Positions 30,275 to 37,245 of a stretch of DNA of 37,245 nt are shown here, in pieces. Numbering within the stretch: the first letter of the stretch is position 1; every line of letters starts with the position of its first letter. Below the pieces are notes generated by a model. The model was not told the DNA's origin. It worked only from the letters and a program-made list of their open reading frames with translations, and searched no databases. The position numbers were made by a program, and so were the translations under genes. Origin of the DNA: Candidatus Magasanikiibacteriota bacterium (GTDB lineage Bacteria; Patescibacteriota; Patescibacteriia; Magasanikbacterales; GWA2-37-8); assembly GCA_016189025.1 (NCBI GenBank), contig JACPGS010000030.1, positions 1 through 37,245 of the forward strand, given 5' to 3'.

Positions 30275-31054
30275 TCAACTAGACATTTTAACCCGAGCAA
30301 CTTCTTTAATTTTTGCTTGGATTTTTTCCTTGAATTTTTTACCGATATTATTAAACAAGGTTAGCAATTCCTCAAAGGTGTTTTCACCGCCAAGAAAATC
30401 CCAGTATTCTTTACCAACCAAAAATTCTTTTCCCTGATCTAAGACACCCTGCTCGGTAAAACGTTTGTAAGGTTGCGGGTGGTATGGGTTATATGGAAAA
30501 GCGAGGAAAACTTTGATCTGGCTTCGGCGGCGCGCTACCCATTCCAGAAGTTTCGTTTTTGATTTGGTAAAAACATCAATGTTTGGCTTTACGGTTTTGA
30601 TTTCAAAATAATGTTCTTGGCCGCTGCGTCGCATATAGAAATCGGCTATTCTCCCCTCTTTTTGTACTTTTCCATCACTTGCTGAAGCCATTAGCACGAG
30701 TCTAACTTCCTGTTCATGGTCAACTTTCTTTTCTCCGCTTCTCAATTTTCGTATAATGTTATCAATTACCGATCTTTGCTCACGCGATATAACACCCCCA
30801 ATATCATACTTCGTAAAACACTCATCGGCGGTTTCTTCGGCGAGGATTTTTGAAACATCCTCATAAATAGACATACCGAGTGTTGTGTTAATAGAATGTA
30901 AAAATGAATATGCTGCAACCTGTTCGCTATTTTGAATAAGCCGAATAAGAAAAGGCATCGAGGAAGTTTCGCGAGCGTAACGACGCAGTTTATCCTCGAT
31001 TTTCTTTTCAAGTAATGCCGCGATTTTCTCTTTTTGTGAATTTGATAAAGCCAT
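30275..31054 (-). CDS. TdeIII-type restriction endonuclease
   Basis: 259 aa. It resembles the TdeIII family of type II enzymes across its length: MPFLIRLIQNSEQVAAYSFLHSINTTLGMSIYEDV near the N-terminus. The PD-(D/E)XK-like core is IADFYMRR..YFEIKTVKPN with Lys in EIK, and the tail has FPYNPYHPQPYKRF and KEYWDFLGGENTFEELL. It should cut unmodified DNA at the site protected by the adjacent methylase (GGNCC is reported for TdeIII itself; the site here is not provable from sequence). One nucleotide separates it from the methylase stop. AT-rich, unlike flanking genes. Confidence 0.85.
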   Translation of the reverse strand: MALSNSQKEKIAALLEKKIEDKLRRYARETSSMPFLIRLIQNSEQVAAYSFLHSINTTLGMSIYEDVSKILAEETADECFTKYDIGGVISREQRSVIDNIIRKLRSGEKKVDHEQEVRLVLMASASDGKVQKEGRIADFYMRRSGQEHYFEIKTVKPNIDVFTKSKTKLLEWVARRRSQIKVFLAFPYNPYHPQPYKRFTEQGVLDQGKEFLVGKEYWDFLGGENTFEELLTLFNNIGKKFKEKIQAKIKEVARVKMSS

Positions 31055-31055
31055 A

Positions 31056-32648
31056 TTATTTTGTATTTTTGAAATGAAATATAATTTCCGAATAGGGGGA
31101 CTTATCCCGTTCGGTTCTGTTTAATACCGGCCGCTTGAACTGATTAACGATACTCATACCGGATCGTTCCGCAATAGCAGGATATAAATTATATTTATCA
31201 TTGGCAACAAGAAACACATCAAAATCATCGGCCAGATATTTTCTGCAATTGAGTAAAACTTTGGAAATCCCGTCAACGTAGGATTCGCGCGCTTCCGCGC
31301 CTTGGCCTTTGTAGAGTGGCCCTATTTCGAGTTCGTCTCTTCGTTCAAACCCAAAAAGATCGTAGGCGTAAGCGTGTTGCTCATGATAATCAATTTGGCC
31401 GACATAAGGCGGCGAAGTGAAGATGCCATTAATTTTTTGTTCTCTTAAAATCTCATGGAATTTTTTATTTCTTTTTTCTACTTCCTTAAAAATATCCACG
31501 GTTCTTGAGTCTGCCGGAAGAATGGCATAATGCGAGTTTGTCTTTAGTTTTGCAAAAGTTTTGAGCCGATATACTGTATCAATCGCGTAACGATCAAACC
31601 ATTCTTTTATTGAGAGAAGCGGCTTGCAAATTTTTTTGTGCTTCCAACAGTAGTAAGTCGTAATCTGCGGCTCTTTGAGAGTGGCTAAATCCGAATGTGT
31701 CGTGGCGCGGCACGACCTAATAGTGCGGCTTAAAATCACCGCCAGAATTTTTTTATTTTTAATGTCTTTGATTTTTTTAATCTGGGCAAAGGCGAAATCA
31801 ATTTCTTGACGAACATTTTTGATGTACCATTTATCCAGGAAAGTTTTACCGGAGGAATGATTTAGTTCGATACCATATTTTTTAACCAGAGCATTATAAA
31901 TCTTTAGAAACTCCCCTTCTTTTTCCAGGGCATATTTATTCTCGTTTATTTGTCCTCTTTGAATTTTATATTTGAACGCTGGACTGGGGAAGTATTTATA
32001 ATTAAAATCAGCTAGGCGGGCTAATAGCGCATTCTCAAAGGCCCCAATTTTGCTGTCTGTTTCGTAGTTTGCAATCGCCTGGTTTATTTTTTTTACCTCA
32101 TTTTCAAGTGAGGCAACATCGTGAGTTGATAATTTTGTTTCGGTAATCATGCAATTAAAATTGGATATATCAATGCCAATCGCATGCATACCTATTTCAT
32201 GTGCTTGTACTAAGGTGGTGCCCGAACCGGAAAATGGATCAAGAATTATATCTCCCGGTCGGAAATAAACATCCTTTTTAAAATCATCGGTATGGTCGTC
32301 AATAAAATATTGAACGAGCTGGGGGATAAACTTGCCTTTGTAGGGATGTAGCCGATGAACATGTTTAGTAGTATCTTTTTCGCGAAGATGGTCAAAAGAC
32401 AATGCCCAATTCAAATCGTCGCCCAGCCGTTTTTTCCAGCTTATTTCCCGTTGCCATCGATATGAATCATAGTAATTCTTTAGGTCGCTTAGATTAACAA
32501 ATACTGTGTTACCACCGTTATGCTTTTTCACCTTTCCGTACTGGACAAGGTACGAGATATTTGATTCGCTAACATCACGCTTGAGAAAGTCGCTTGCCCA
32601 TTGGCCAGCTTGTTTAATCGTGAGGAGTTGTTGATTCGTTTGTTGCAT
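31056..32648 (-). CDS. Type II DNA methyltransferase with N-terminal HTH
   Basis: 530 aa. An N-terminal helix-turn-helix module (TIKQAGQWASDFLKRDVSESN.., about 8-60) precedes the catalytic region. SAM motif I is DPFSGSGTT (137-145) and motif IV is TSPPYVG (411-417). SPPY suggests N4-cytosine methylation; about 265 residues between I and IV hold the probable recognition domain. It protects sites cut by the adjacent TdeIII-type nuclease. The HTH may repress its own promoter, where an inverted repeat is found. AT-rich composition suggests horizontal acquisition. Confidence 0.9.
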   Translation of the reverse strand: MQQTNQQLLTIKQAGQWASDFLKRDVSESNISYLVQYGKVKKHNGGNTVFVNLSDLKNYYDSYRWQREISWKKRLGDDLNWALSFDHLREKDTTKHVHRLHPYKGKFIPQLVQYFIDDHTDDFKKDVYFRPGDIILDPFSGSGTTLVQAHEIGMHAIGIDISNFNCMITETKLSTHDVASLENEVKKINQAIANYETDSKIGAFENALLARLADFNYKYFPSPAFKYKIQRGQINENKYALEKEGEFLKIYNALVKKYGIELNHSSGKTFLDKWYIKNVRQEIDFAFAQIKKIKDIKNKKILAVILSRTIRSCRATTHSDLATLKEPQITTYYCWKHKKICKPLLSIKEWFDRYAIDTVYRLKTFAKLKTNSHYAILPADSRTVDIFKEVEKRNKKFHEILREQKINGIFTSPPYVGQIDYHEQHAYAYDLFGFERRDELEIGPLYKGQGAEARESYVDGISKVLLNCRKYLADDFDVFLVANDKYNLYPAIAERSGMSIVNQFKRPVLNRTERDKSPYSEIIFHFKNTK

Positions 32649-32665
32649 ACTTAACTTACCAATTA

Positions 32666-32679
32666 ATACTTGTGAGTAT
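32666..32679 (-). promoter_or_regulatory. Inverted repeat in the R-M promoter region
   Basis: ATACT-N4-AGTAT, about 20 nt upstream of the methylase ATG, inside a probable TTACAA-16-TATTAA promoter. Candidate operator for the methylase HTH. Confidence 0.4.
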
Positions 32680-32735
32680 CGGCTTTGTAATTCTCAACCC
32701 CCCTAGTTTTTCGCAGGTTAAAATTTAAAACTTGG

Positions 32736-32820
32736 CGGTGAGGGTGAGATTCGAACTCACGAGGCCTTGCGGCCTGACGGTTTTCAAGACCGTTGCCTTA
32801 AACCACTCGGCCACCTCACC
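32736..32820 (-). tRNA. tRNA-Ser (anticodon TGA)
   Basis: Acceptor GGTGAGG/CCTCACC, D arm GGCCGAGTGGTTTAAGGC, anticodon loop CTTGAAA (TGA), long variable arm AGGCCGCAAGGCCT, T arm GTGAG-TTCGAAT-CTCAC. Discriminator G, no encoded CCA. Confidence 0.95.
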
Positions 32821-32855
32821 TGGTCGCTTTACCCTACCACAAAAATACCGGACGC

Positions 32856-35330
32856 TCAAGCGCGGGTTCTCCGCCAGCGCCAGGCCGCGAGCAAAATAAG
32901 GAGGCCGAATACGGTGATGAGAGCGTAAATGGCCGGTGATTTATTTGGTTTTTTCGGCGCCAGCGATAGATTGGCGGTAGACGGTTTTTCTTTGGTAATA
33001 ATTTTAATATCCTGGTCGCCCAGCGGCCAGAGCTCTTGCCCAGACGCGCCTTCTTCAAGAATGCCGGTGATTGCCGCTGACGATCCTTCCGGCAGGCGTT
33101 TTTGGTTTATCCGGGCGCCGCGTTTTAATTGCGCCAGTACTTCGCCGCTGCCGTCATCCAGGTAAAGGCGTCCGCTTTTGATTTCGGTAATTTCCCCGGT
33201 TACTTGTACTAGCGATCCTAAGGGAAAATCAGCCAAATCAGCGATGGTGCTGGTGGCTATTATCAATGCATCTGACACGGACCCCTTGATTTTTTGAATA
33301 TCCTCACGGCGGCGAACATTAATCCGTGGCCGGCCGTTGGCCGTGCTAATTACGCCTTGCACCTGCACCCGGTCGCCGAGAGAGAGCGCCGGGAATAATT
33401 TTTTCGCCGAAAATATTGCGATACCCCCGTCGGCGCCGGTTAAATAAAAGTATTGCGCGCCGAACGTGCCAGGCAGCGCTGCTACCGCGCCGGTGAGTAT
33501 CGCCTTAGTGCCTTTAGTTGCGCTACGAGCCGCCGGAATATTATTGACCAGGGGAGCCGAACCAGCATTGGATTTTTTGGGATTAACGATTGGGCGCGCT
33601 GGTGACTCCTCTTTTTTATCCGTCAGCGGTAATAGTTGGTTAAATTCGCCGGGCGTGGGGCGAGCGCTCCACTGCCAGCCATTTTCCTCTCGCGCGTAGC
33701 TTGCCCCGGCGGGAGCGCGACCATACCGTACGGTGTCCGCCGCTACTCCTTCGGCTGTTTCTAAGGTTACCGCCCCGCCTTCATTGGCGAGAACTAATTT
33801 AGTAATCCGGCGCGGGAAAAGCAGATAATCTTCCGCGGGCGCGACTGTCTCCGCCGGAAGTTCAAAACTGTCTTCGCCGCTATACAACTGCCACCCCGAC
33901 AGGTCAACCGCCGCAGCGCCGCGATTGTAAAGCTCAATAAATTCCTGACTTTCCGCGTCAGCCGGGTTAGGCAGTATTTCGTTGATGACCACCTCGGCCG
34001 GCGGGCGAGCATCAGGCGCCAGAATGTTGATAGTCAGTGGTTTAGCCGAGATGGTGCCGGCCGTGCTGGAGGCGATTATTGCCAGGCGTTGTTCACCGGG
34101 CAAACCAAATCGTCGCTCCACTTGATTGCCGGCAAGCGTCAAGCCGTCGGCAAAATGCCAGGTAAAGTTCAGGCGGCCGCCGCGCGGGTCCAGCGAGCCG
34201 GCAGCGTCCAAGCGCGCTGTTTTGTTTACCTCAATCGTCGGCGGGGCCGAGATGTTCCAGAGCACGTTTACAGTATCGGGCGGTACGATTAAATTAGTCG
34301 TGCCGCGGGTGGGCAGCGCGCTCCAGCGCCATTCTCCTGATTCCGCTAGATTATAGCTCGCACCGGTCGGAGCATCCTGATATGATATGGTCTCGCTGGT
34401 CAGGCCGTTCGGGGCAATGAGGCGTACTGTACTGCTGGTATCACTTAACGTCAGATCACTAAGAGAGCGATTGAGCAGCAAAAATTCGCCTGCTTCCAGG
34501 CGGCCGGCGAGCGCTAGTCTCTGGCGCCCCACGGCCACCTGCCAGCCATCAAGCTGGATTGATTCAGCGGAGCGGTTGAATAATTCAATAAATTCTTCCT
34601 CGCCGCGGCGCGGTTTGGGCAACAGTTCGGAGAGAGCGAGGGTGCTGGTGCTGGCATCTATTGCGGAAGTTGCCGAGGCAACGGGGGTAATGACGATAGC
34701 GGCCGAGTTTTCTTTAGCGGTAGTTTTGTTCAGAAGCGAAGCGGAGGAGGCAGGCGAAACTGCCGAGGCAGTGGTGAGCGCCCCCAGCGAATGTCCGCTG
34801 TCGCGTTCGCGCCAGTTGGCGGCAGTGTAATCAGCGCGCTCCGGCGCCAGGCGCTCGAGCGAGGCGCGGGTGGCAGGCAGGTAAGTAAACTGTTCCACAA
34901 AATTTCCGGCCGTGTCTTTCAGCCCGATTTCCTCGCCTTTTTCCGTCAAACTTCCCCACGACGAATCTAATACTAAACCGGTAAATGCCGGGTAGTCGGC
35001 CCAGAAAGCGGCGGCATTTTGAGCAATGACGGCAAATTGTTGGGGGCCGATAATTGCCGCCGCGGCGCAGGGATTAGCGCGGCAGGCCGGTTTAAGGTTA
35101 TGGCTGGTATTATTTTCCCAAAATTTCCAGCCGGCCAGGTCTATCGGTGCACTCCCGAAATTATATAACTCAATCCATTCCGCCCCGGCCGGCAGGTAAG
35201 CGGCAATTTCGGTGATGGCAATCGTACTCGGCACGGCGGCATAAACTCGTCTGCCCATTACCGCCATTCCGATTAGACCGATAGCCAGGAGCAGCGTCAT
35301 TATCCAGATTTGCCCAGGTAGTTTATCCAT
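32856..35330 (-). CDS. Surface protein with lamin-tail, PKD-like and OB-fold domains
   Basis: 824 aa. An N-terminal hydrophobic segment (about 10-30) ending near YAAVPS is a signal peptide or anchor. Lamin-tail domains begin at about 40 (ITEIAAYLPAGAEWIELYNFG), 230 (LSELLPKPRRGEEEFIELFNR) and 450 (INEILPNPADAESQEFIELYNRG). A PKD-like segment (LDAAGSLDPRGGRLNFTWHFADG) lies between the last two. OB-fold-like DNA/ligand-binding repeats occupy about 610-770 (VQVQGVIST.., VQVTGEITEI..). A final membrane span and RWRRTRA tail anchor the C-terminus. It probably faces the outside of the cell; the role is unknown (adhesion or DNA contact are guesses). Confidence 0.88.
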   Translation of the reverse strand: MDKLPGQIWIMTLLLAIGLIGMAVMGRRVYAAVPSTIAITEIAAYLPAGAEWIELYNFGSAPIDLAGWKFWENNTSHNLKPACRANPCAAAAIIGPQQFAVIAQNAAAFWADYPAFTGLVLDSSWGSLTEKGEEIGLKDTAGNFVEQFTYLPATRASLERLAPERADYTAANWRERDSGHSLGALTTASAVSPASSASLLNKTTAKENSAAIVITPVASATSAIDASTSTLALSELLPKPRRGEEEFIELFNRSAESIQLDGWQVAVGRQRLALAGRLEAGEFLLLNRSLSDLTLSDTSSTVRLIAPNGLTSETISYQDAPTGASYNLAESGEWRWSALPTRGTTNLIVPPDTVNVLWNISAPPTIEVNKTARLDAAGSLDPRGGRLNFTWHFADGLTLAGNQVERRFGLPGEQRLAIIASSTAGTISAKPLTINILAPDARPPAEVVINEILPNPADAESQEFIELYNRGAAAVDLSGWQLYSGEDSFELPAETVAPAEDYLLFPRRITKLVLANEGGAVTLETAEGVAADTVRYGRAPAGASYAREENGWQWSARPTPGEFNQLLPLTDKKEESPARPIVNPKKSNAGSAPLVNNIPAARSATKGTKAILTGAVAALPGTFGAQYFYLTGADGGIAIFSAKKLFPALSLGDRVQVQGVISTANGRPRINVRRREDIQKIKGSVSDALIIATSTIADLADFPLGSLVQVTGEITEIKSGRLYLDDGSGEVLAQLKRGARINQKRLPEGSSAAITGILEEGASGQELWPLGDQDIKIITKEKPSTANLSLAPKKPNKSPAIYALITVFGLLILLAAWRWRRTRA

Positions 35331-35404
35331 AATTTTAATGATCATTTAATTTTATCCACAGTTCAATCTTGACATTTTTTTTAGGTATGATAATTTATTT
35401 ATAG

Positions 35405-35458
35405 AAAAAGGCTTTCGGCCCGTGGTTCATATACCACACTAAGCGGAAAGTCTTTTTT
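35405..35458. terminator. Terminator hairpin with inner stem
   Basis: AAAAAGGCTTTC (35405-35416) pairs with GAAAGTCTTTTT (from 35446, one G-U), with a perfect GTGGT/ACCAC inner hairpin. A and T runs on both sides allow use in both directions. It marks the end of the 137-aa gene. Confidence 0.65.
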
Positions 35459-35870
35459 ATTTTTCCGGGAAAGTAGAGATTAAAAACTTTTGACCAGTAC
35501 GCTTATCTTCCTTAATCTGTACGTAAAATGCGTCTTTCTCCGCAGTACTTCCATAGAAACGATGGAGGATTTCTGATGGATTGTTGGGGTTTTCTTTTGA
35601 CTTCGGAGCAAAGCGTGATTCCTGAATCAGTTCAATAGCACAGCCAAAATACTTCAACCGTCTGAACCTGTCCTGCCATTTTTCTTTGTCAAACAAATGT
35701 TGCCAAAACAGATCAAGAAAGATTTTGTTTTTGTTAAAATAGGCTGACCGCACATAGGTGCGGCGTTTTGATTTACGCTTAATCATAGTGTATAGGTTGT
35801 AAGCCTTTTTCTTTACTTCATGGAAATCTGAACCGGAAAATTTGCGGGTTTTTGTTTGGTAGATTTGCAC
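35457..35870 (-). CDS. Small AT-rich conserved-looking unknown protein
   Basis: 137 aa, basic. Pattern FSGSDFHEVKKKAYNLY then RTYVRSAYFNKNKIFLDLFWQHLF, RRLKYFGCAIELI and a C-terminal FYVQIKEDKRTGQKF strand. I believe this is a widespread hypothetical family of mobile regions but cannot name a function; a small nuclease or toxin-like fold is possible. The GTG at 35870 is used because the FSGSDFHEV part looks conserved; the ATG at 35786 is the alternative. Low G+C contrasts with the GC-rich locus next to it. Confidence 0.7.
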   Translation of the reverse strand: MQIYQTKTRKFSGSDFHEVKKKAYNLYTMIKRKSKRRTYVRSAYFNKNKIFLDLFWQHLFDKEKWQDRFRRLKYFGCAIELIQESRFAPKSKENPNNPSEILHRFYGSTAEKDAFYVQIKEDKRTGQKFLISTFPEK

Positions 35871-35916
35871 AGTTAGTGTATTTTATAATTTAGCATTTCC
35901 CCTAGGATGCTCAGAT

Positions 35917-35945
35917 AAAGTAAAACTAAAAAGTACACCTGTCAA
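35917..35945 (-). promoter_or_regulatory. Promoter of the 137-aa gene
   Basis: Minus strand TTGACA (35940-35945), 17 nt, TACTTT (35917-35922). Confidence 0.5.
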
Positions 35946-35996
35946 GATGTACTATGGGGATAAAAAAACAGCTCTGTGAGCGGTAGTAGGGGAACC

Positions 35997-36025
35997 GGGG
36001 CGGTCGCTTGAGTAGCGACCGCCCC
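35997..36025 (-). other. Perfect 11-bp hairpin after the Cys-cluster gene
   Basis: GGGGCGGTCGC/GCGACCGCCCC with a 7-nt loop, 12 nt past the TGA. No T-run follows on either strand, so it is perhaps a 3' stabilising hairpin rather than a classical terminator. Confidence 0.5.
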
Positions 36026-36036
36026 GATTCAGTGGT

Positions 36037-36309
36037 TCACCTCTTCTGCCCGCGCATCGCGAGCCGGAGCGCGCGATCGCGCCCGGCCCGCACGGCCTTG
36101 TGCTGCCGGTGCGCCGCGGCGCCCGGACTGGTGCCGTTGTGACCGGGGCGCGCGTGCTCCTCCAGCCACTTCGCGTCCTGGCAGGCCTTGGCCTGGCAGA
36201 AGCGGAAGCGCACCGGAATCACCTGGCTGCACTCCGGCCCGGCGCACTGGTGGCCGCACCGGCCGCAGTAGTCGGGCCCGTCCGCCGGCAGTGGCGCCGG
36301 GCAGCCCTG
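36037..36309 (-). pseudogene. In-frame continuation of the Cys-cluster protein after a TAG
   Basis: 90 codons in the same frame as the upstream ORF, ending in TGA at 36037. It carries a second copy of the Cys module: CGRC..C..C-x-QVIP-x6-C-x4-C-QDA, aligning with CAEC..C..C-GRVIP-x6-C-x2-C-QETA upstream. A basic tail follows (RDRALRLAMRGQKR). The homology shows that the full protein once extended, or still extends by readthrough, to here. Alternatives are a nonsense mutation or TAG recoding. Confidence 0.55.
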
Positions 36310-36804
36310 CTAGCGGCACGTCTTGGTGATCGGAGCGCCTGCCTTCTGGGCCGTCTCCTGGCAGGGCCGGCAGGTGGTGTAGAACGCCGGGATCACCCGG
36401 CCGCAGCCGGCCGTGCACGGGTGCACGCACTCGGCGCACAGCCCCCAGGTGCGGTTGTAGGCCGACACCTGGTTGGTGCACTGTGCACCGGTCTTCGGAT
36501 GCCGGCGGTTGCGGCAGGTCACCAGGGCCGGCTCGGGGCGAGGCGCCGGGGCTGGCGGCGCGCTGGCCGCTGCTGTCGGAACTGGCGCCAGGGGCGCTGC
36601 GGTAGCCGGGGAAGCTACCGGCGGGGTGGGGGTGGGGGAGAGGGGAGGGGACGGGGAGGCTTCGGTCGGCAGGAGATCCCCGATCGGGCTGAGCCGATCG
36701 AGGAGCCGGTCGAAGGCGTACCCGGCGAGCGAGGCGACGAAGCTCTTGGCGTTGGCCGCCGCCTCGGTGAGGCGGCGCTTGAAGTCCTCCTTGGGCTGGA
36801 ACAT
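36310..36804 (-). CDS. Pro/Ala-rich protein with a Cys-cluster (zinc-ribbon-like) module, ending at an in-frame TAG
   Basis: 164 aa from the ATG at 36804, which has AAGGAG 6 nt upstream. Residues 1-45 form a helical head (MFQPKEDFKRRLTEAAANAK). Then comes a Pro/Ala/Ser linker of about 45 residues, then a Cys-rich module with CxxC-type pairs (CAECVHPC, CRPC) likely to bind zinc. Translation stops at TAG (36310-36312), beyond which the frame continues with a duplicate module. Codon use is GC-rich. No family recognised. A parallel reading frame is also open here, an effect of G+C. Confidence 0.55.
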   Translation of the reverse strand: MFQPKEDFKRRLTEAAANAKSFVASLAGYAFDRLLDRLSPIGDLLPTEASPSPPLSPTPTPPVASPATAAPLAPVPTAAASAPPAPAPRPEPALVTCRNRRHPKTGAQCTNQVSAYNRTWGLCAECVHPCTAGCGRVIPAFYTTCRPCQETAQKAGAPITKTCR

Positions 36805-36831
36805 GACGTTCTCCTTGGTTGTGCGGTTGGT

Positions 36832-36900
36832 GCCCGCACTTCCTTGGAAGAACATCGATGTTCTCATCCTCGATGTACTCCAGTGCGGGCTATAGTTTTA
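36832..36900 (-). promoter_or_regulatory. Hairpin leader of the Cys-cluster gene
   Basis: Outer GCCCGCACT/AGTGCGGGC (9 bp, 36832-36840 with 36892-36900). The inner palindrome AGAACATCGATGTTCT lies at 36849-36864. It is placed 15 nt upstream of the AAGGAG ribosome site, as in the leaders of the 14-15 kb small ORFs. Confidence 0.55.
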
Positions 36901-36913
36901 ACCCAATTGCCAA

Positions 36914-36937
36914 TCAAAAACCGCTTATTTTGTCCAT
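36914..36937 (-). CDS. Possible 7-codon leader peptide
   Basis: MDKISGF then TGA, with AGGAG about 9 nt before the ATG. It lies between the promoter at 37062 and the hairpin leader. Minimal ORFs arise by chance, so only the ribosome site supports it. Confidence 0.3.
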   Translation of the reverse strand: MDKISGF

Positions 36938-37061
36938 GGCCTTCTCCTGGTTGTCAACGCGTCCCGAAGGACGCCGCACGCCGAAACTTGCCTTTTGGGC
37001 TTGCTTCGACAGCCAAAGTCGCTATGTTAAGCGAATTTAACCCTCAAAACAAGGAAAAATA

Positions 37062-37090
37062 ACTATATCATAAAATCAACCTCTTGTCAA
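37062..37090 (-). promoter_or_regulatory. Consensus promoter of the Cys-cluster locus
   Basis: Minus strand TTGACA (37085-37090), 17 nt, TATAGT (37062-37067). The leader that follows (to 36938) includes TCGCT/AGCGA and GCGTCC-TTCG-GGACGC hairpins. Confidence 0.7.
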
Positions 37091-37125
37091 TAACTACAAT
37101 CAGGAGCAGTAGTCTAATCTAAATG

Positions 37126-37169
37126 CACCACCTAAATGGTAAAATATGCCTTTATCCATAAAGGTGGTG
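37126..37169 (+). promoter_or_regulatory. Inverted repeat that can mask the ribosome site of the last gene
   Basis: CACCACCT (37126-37133) is complementary to AGGTGGTG (37162-37169), the Shine-Dalgarno region of the ATG at 37173. Transcripts entering from outside would fold and block translation, a known protection in some insertion sequences. Confidence 0.45.
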
Positions 37170-37172
37170 GGT

Positions 37173-37245
37173 ATGTCAAACGACTTAAAATTGTATGACA
37201 GAGAAAAGTTAGAATATCTGCTCAGAACCAAGCAAAGCTTGCGGG
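37173..37245 (+). CDS. Truncated start of a CDS, possibly IS30-like transposase
   Basis: Open to the window edge, beginning MSNDLKLYDREKLEYLLRTK. The spacing of YDREKLEYLL..KQSLR resembles the N-terminal helix-turn-helix of IS30-type transposases, but 24 residues are too few to be sure. A ribosome-masking inverted repeat precedes it. Confidence 0.35.
   Translation, partial: MSNDLKLYDREKLEYLLRTKQSLR

Noticed and set aside
35348-35362. DnaA box TTATCCACA as sign of a replication origin (also TGTGGATAA at 6963)
   Set aside because: Single isolated boxes with no cluster, no dnaA/dnaN genes and no AT-rich unwinding region.
35380-35458. Independent small RNA on the plus strand from TTGACA near 35370
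   Set aside because: No -10 with acceptable spacing is clear, and the hairpin is fully explained as the terminator of the minus-strand gene.
36029-36481. Minus-strand ORF of 150 codons in another frame of the Cys-cluster region
   Set aside because: The frame lacks the repeated Cys pattern. The homology of the two modules fixes the frame of 36037-36804.
36100-37062. Plus-strand ORF of 320 codons opposite the Cys-cluster gene
   Set aside because: Low-complexity Ala/Gly/Arg translation typical of an antisense GC-rich frame. It also runs through the minus-strand promoter region.

Overview
The window looks like a chromosomal contig from a lineage of moderate G+C with compact operons. It is most likely a member of the Candidate Phyla Radiation / Patescibacteria (Parcubacteria-like). 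This assignment is an inference. It rests on tightly packed ATGA-overlapping genes, several starts lying directly at the predicted transcription start (leaderless style), a TrmB-type regulator, a large surface protein with lamin-tail domains, unusual domain partitions (HisC-HisB phosphatase fusion, stand-alone riboflavin kinase) and several proteins I cannot place. No rRNA or other marker gene is present to prove it.

Layout. 1-2430: adenosine kinase and S-adenosylhomocysteinase, an SAH-clearing pair on the minus strand. 2599-2976: stand-alone riboflavin kinase. 3248-6953: a histidine operon on the minus strand. In transcription order it has a consensus-like promoter with a palindrome, a 16-codon leader peptide containing His-His, a terminator with a competing pairing, a tRNA-like cloverleaf with a His (GTG) anticodon, a pseudoknot leader, an 88-aa unknown protein, hisD, and a hisC-hisB(phosphatase) fusion. 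7000-7905: amidase plus holin-like protein, then a 120-bp palindromic MITE-like repeat. 7963-12148: a 1120-aa unknown protein with a methyltransferase-like C-terminus, convergent with a TrmB-family regulator that has an inverted repeat at its promoter. 12224-16038: an accessory block. A near-perfect promoter drives a roughly 0.8-kb noncoding, densely structured stretch, followed by three GC-rich small ORFs with strong Shine-Dalgarno sites and hairpin leaders. An antisense AAA/DUF4143 ATPase cassette flanked by 57-58 bp direct repeats sits in the middle.

16047-23704: YerC and an antitoxin/ParE-like toxin pair; DoxX, VKOR, ProA, ProC and ProB; a ZIP metal transporter; a phosphoribosyltransferase; and a RhuM-Fic protein. 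23787-24762: MsrB and a Nudix protein. 24896-26112: a GT4 glycosyltransferase and tRNA-Ser(CGA). 26165-29810: RibD, RibBA, MsrA and a possible transglutaminase-like protein, with a cluster of small REP-like palindromes. 29832-32648: a GNAT acetyltransferase and an AT-rich TdeIII-type restriction-modification pair. 32736-35330: tRNA-Ser(TGA) and a lamin-tail/OB surface protein. 35457-37245: a small AT-rich unknown protein; a second structured-leader locus encoding a Pro/Ala-rich Cys-cluster protein interrupted by an in-frame TAG; and the truncated start of a probable transposase.

The core genes serve amino-acid (His, Pro), riboflavin and methyl-cycle metabolism, methionine sulfoxide repair and disulfide chemistry. 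The most unusual material is the his leader with its tRNA-His-like element, and the scattered GC-rich small genes with elaborate RNA leaders (6192-6520, 12224-16038, 36037-37090). The latter share a style (consensus promoter, structured 5' RNA, strong Shine-Dalgarno) that the neighbouring core genes do not.
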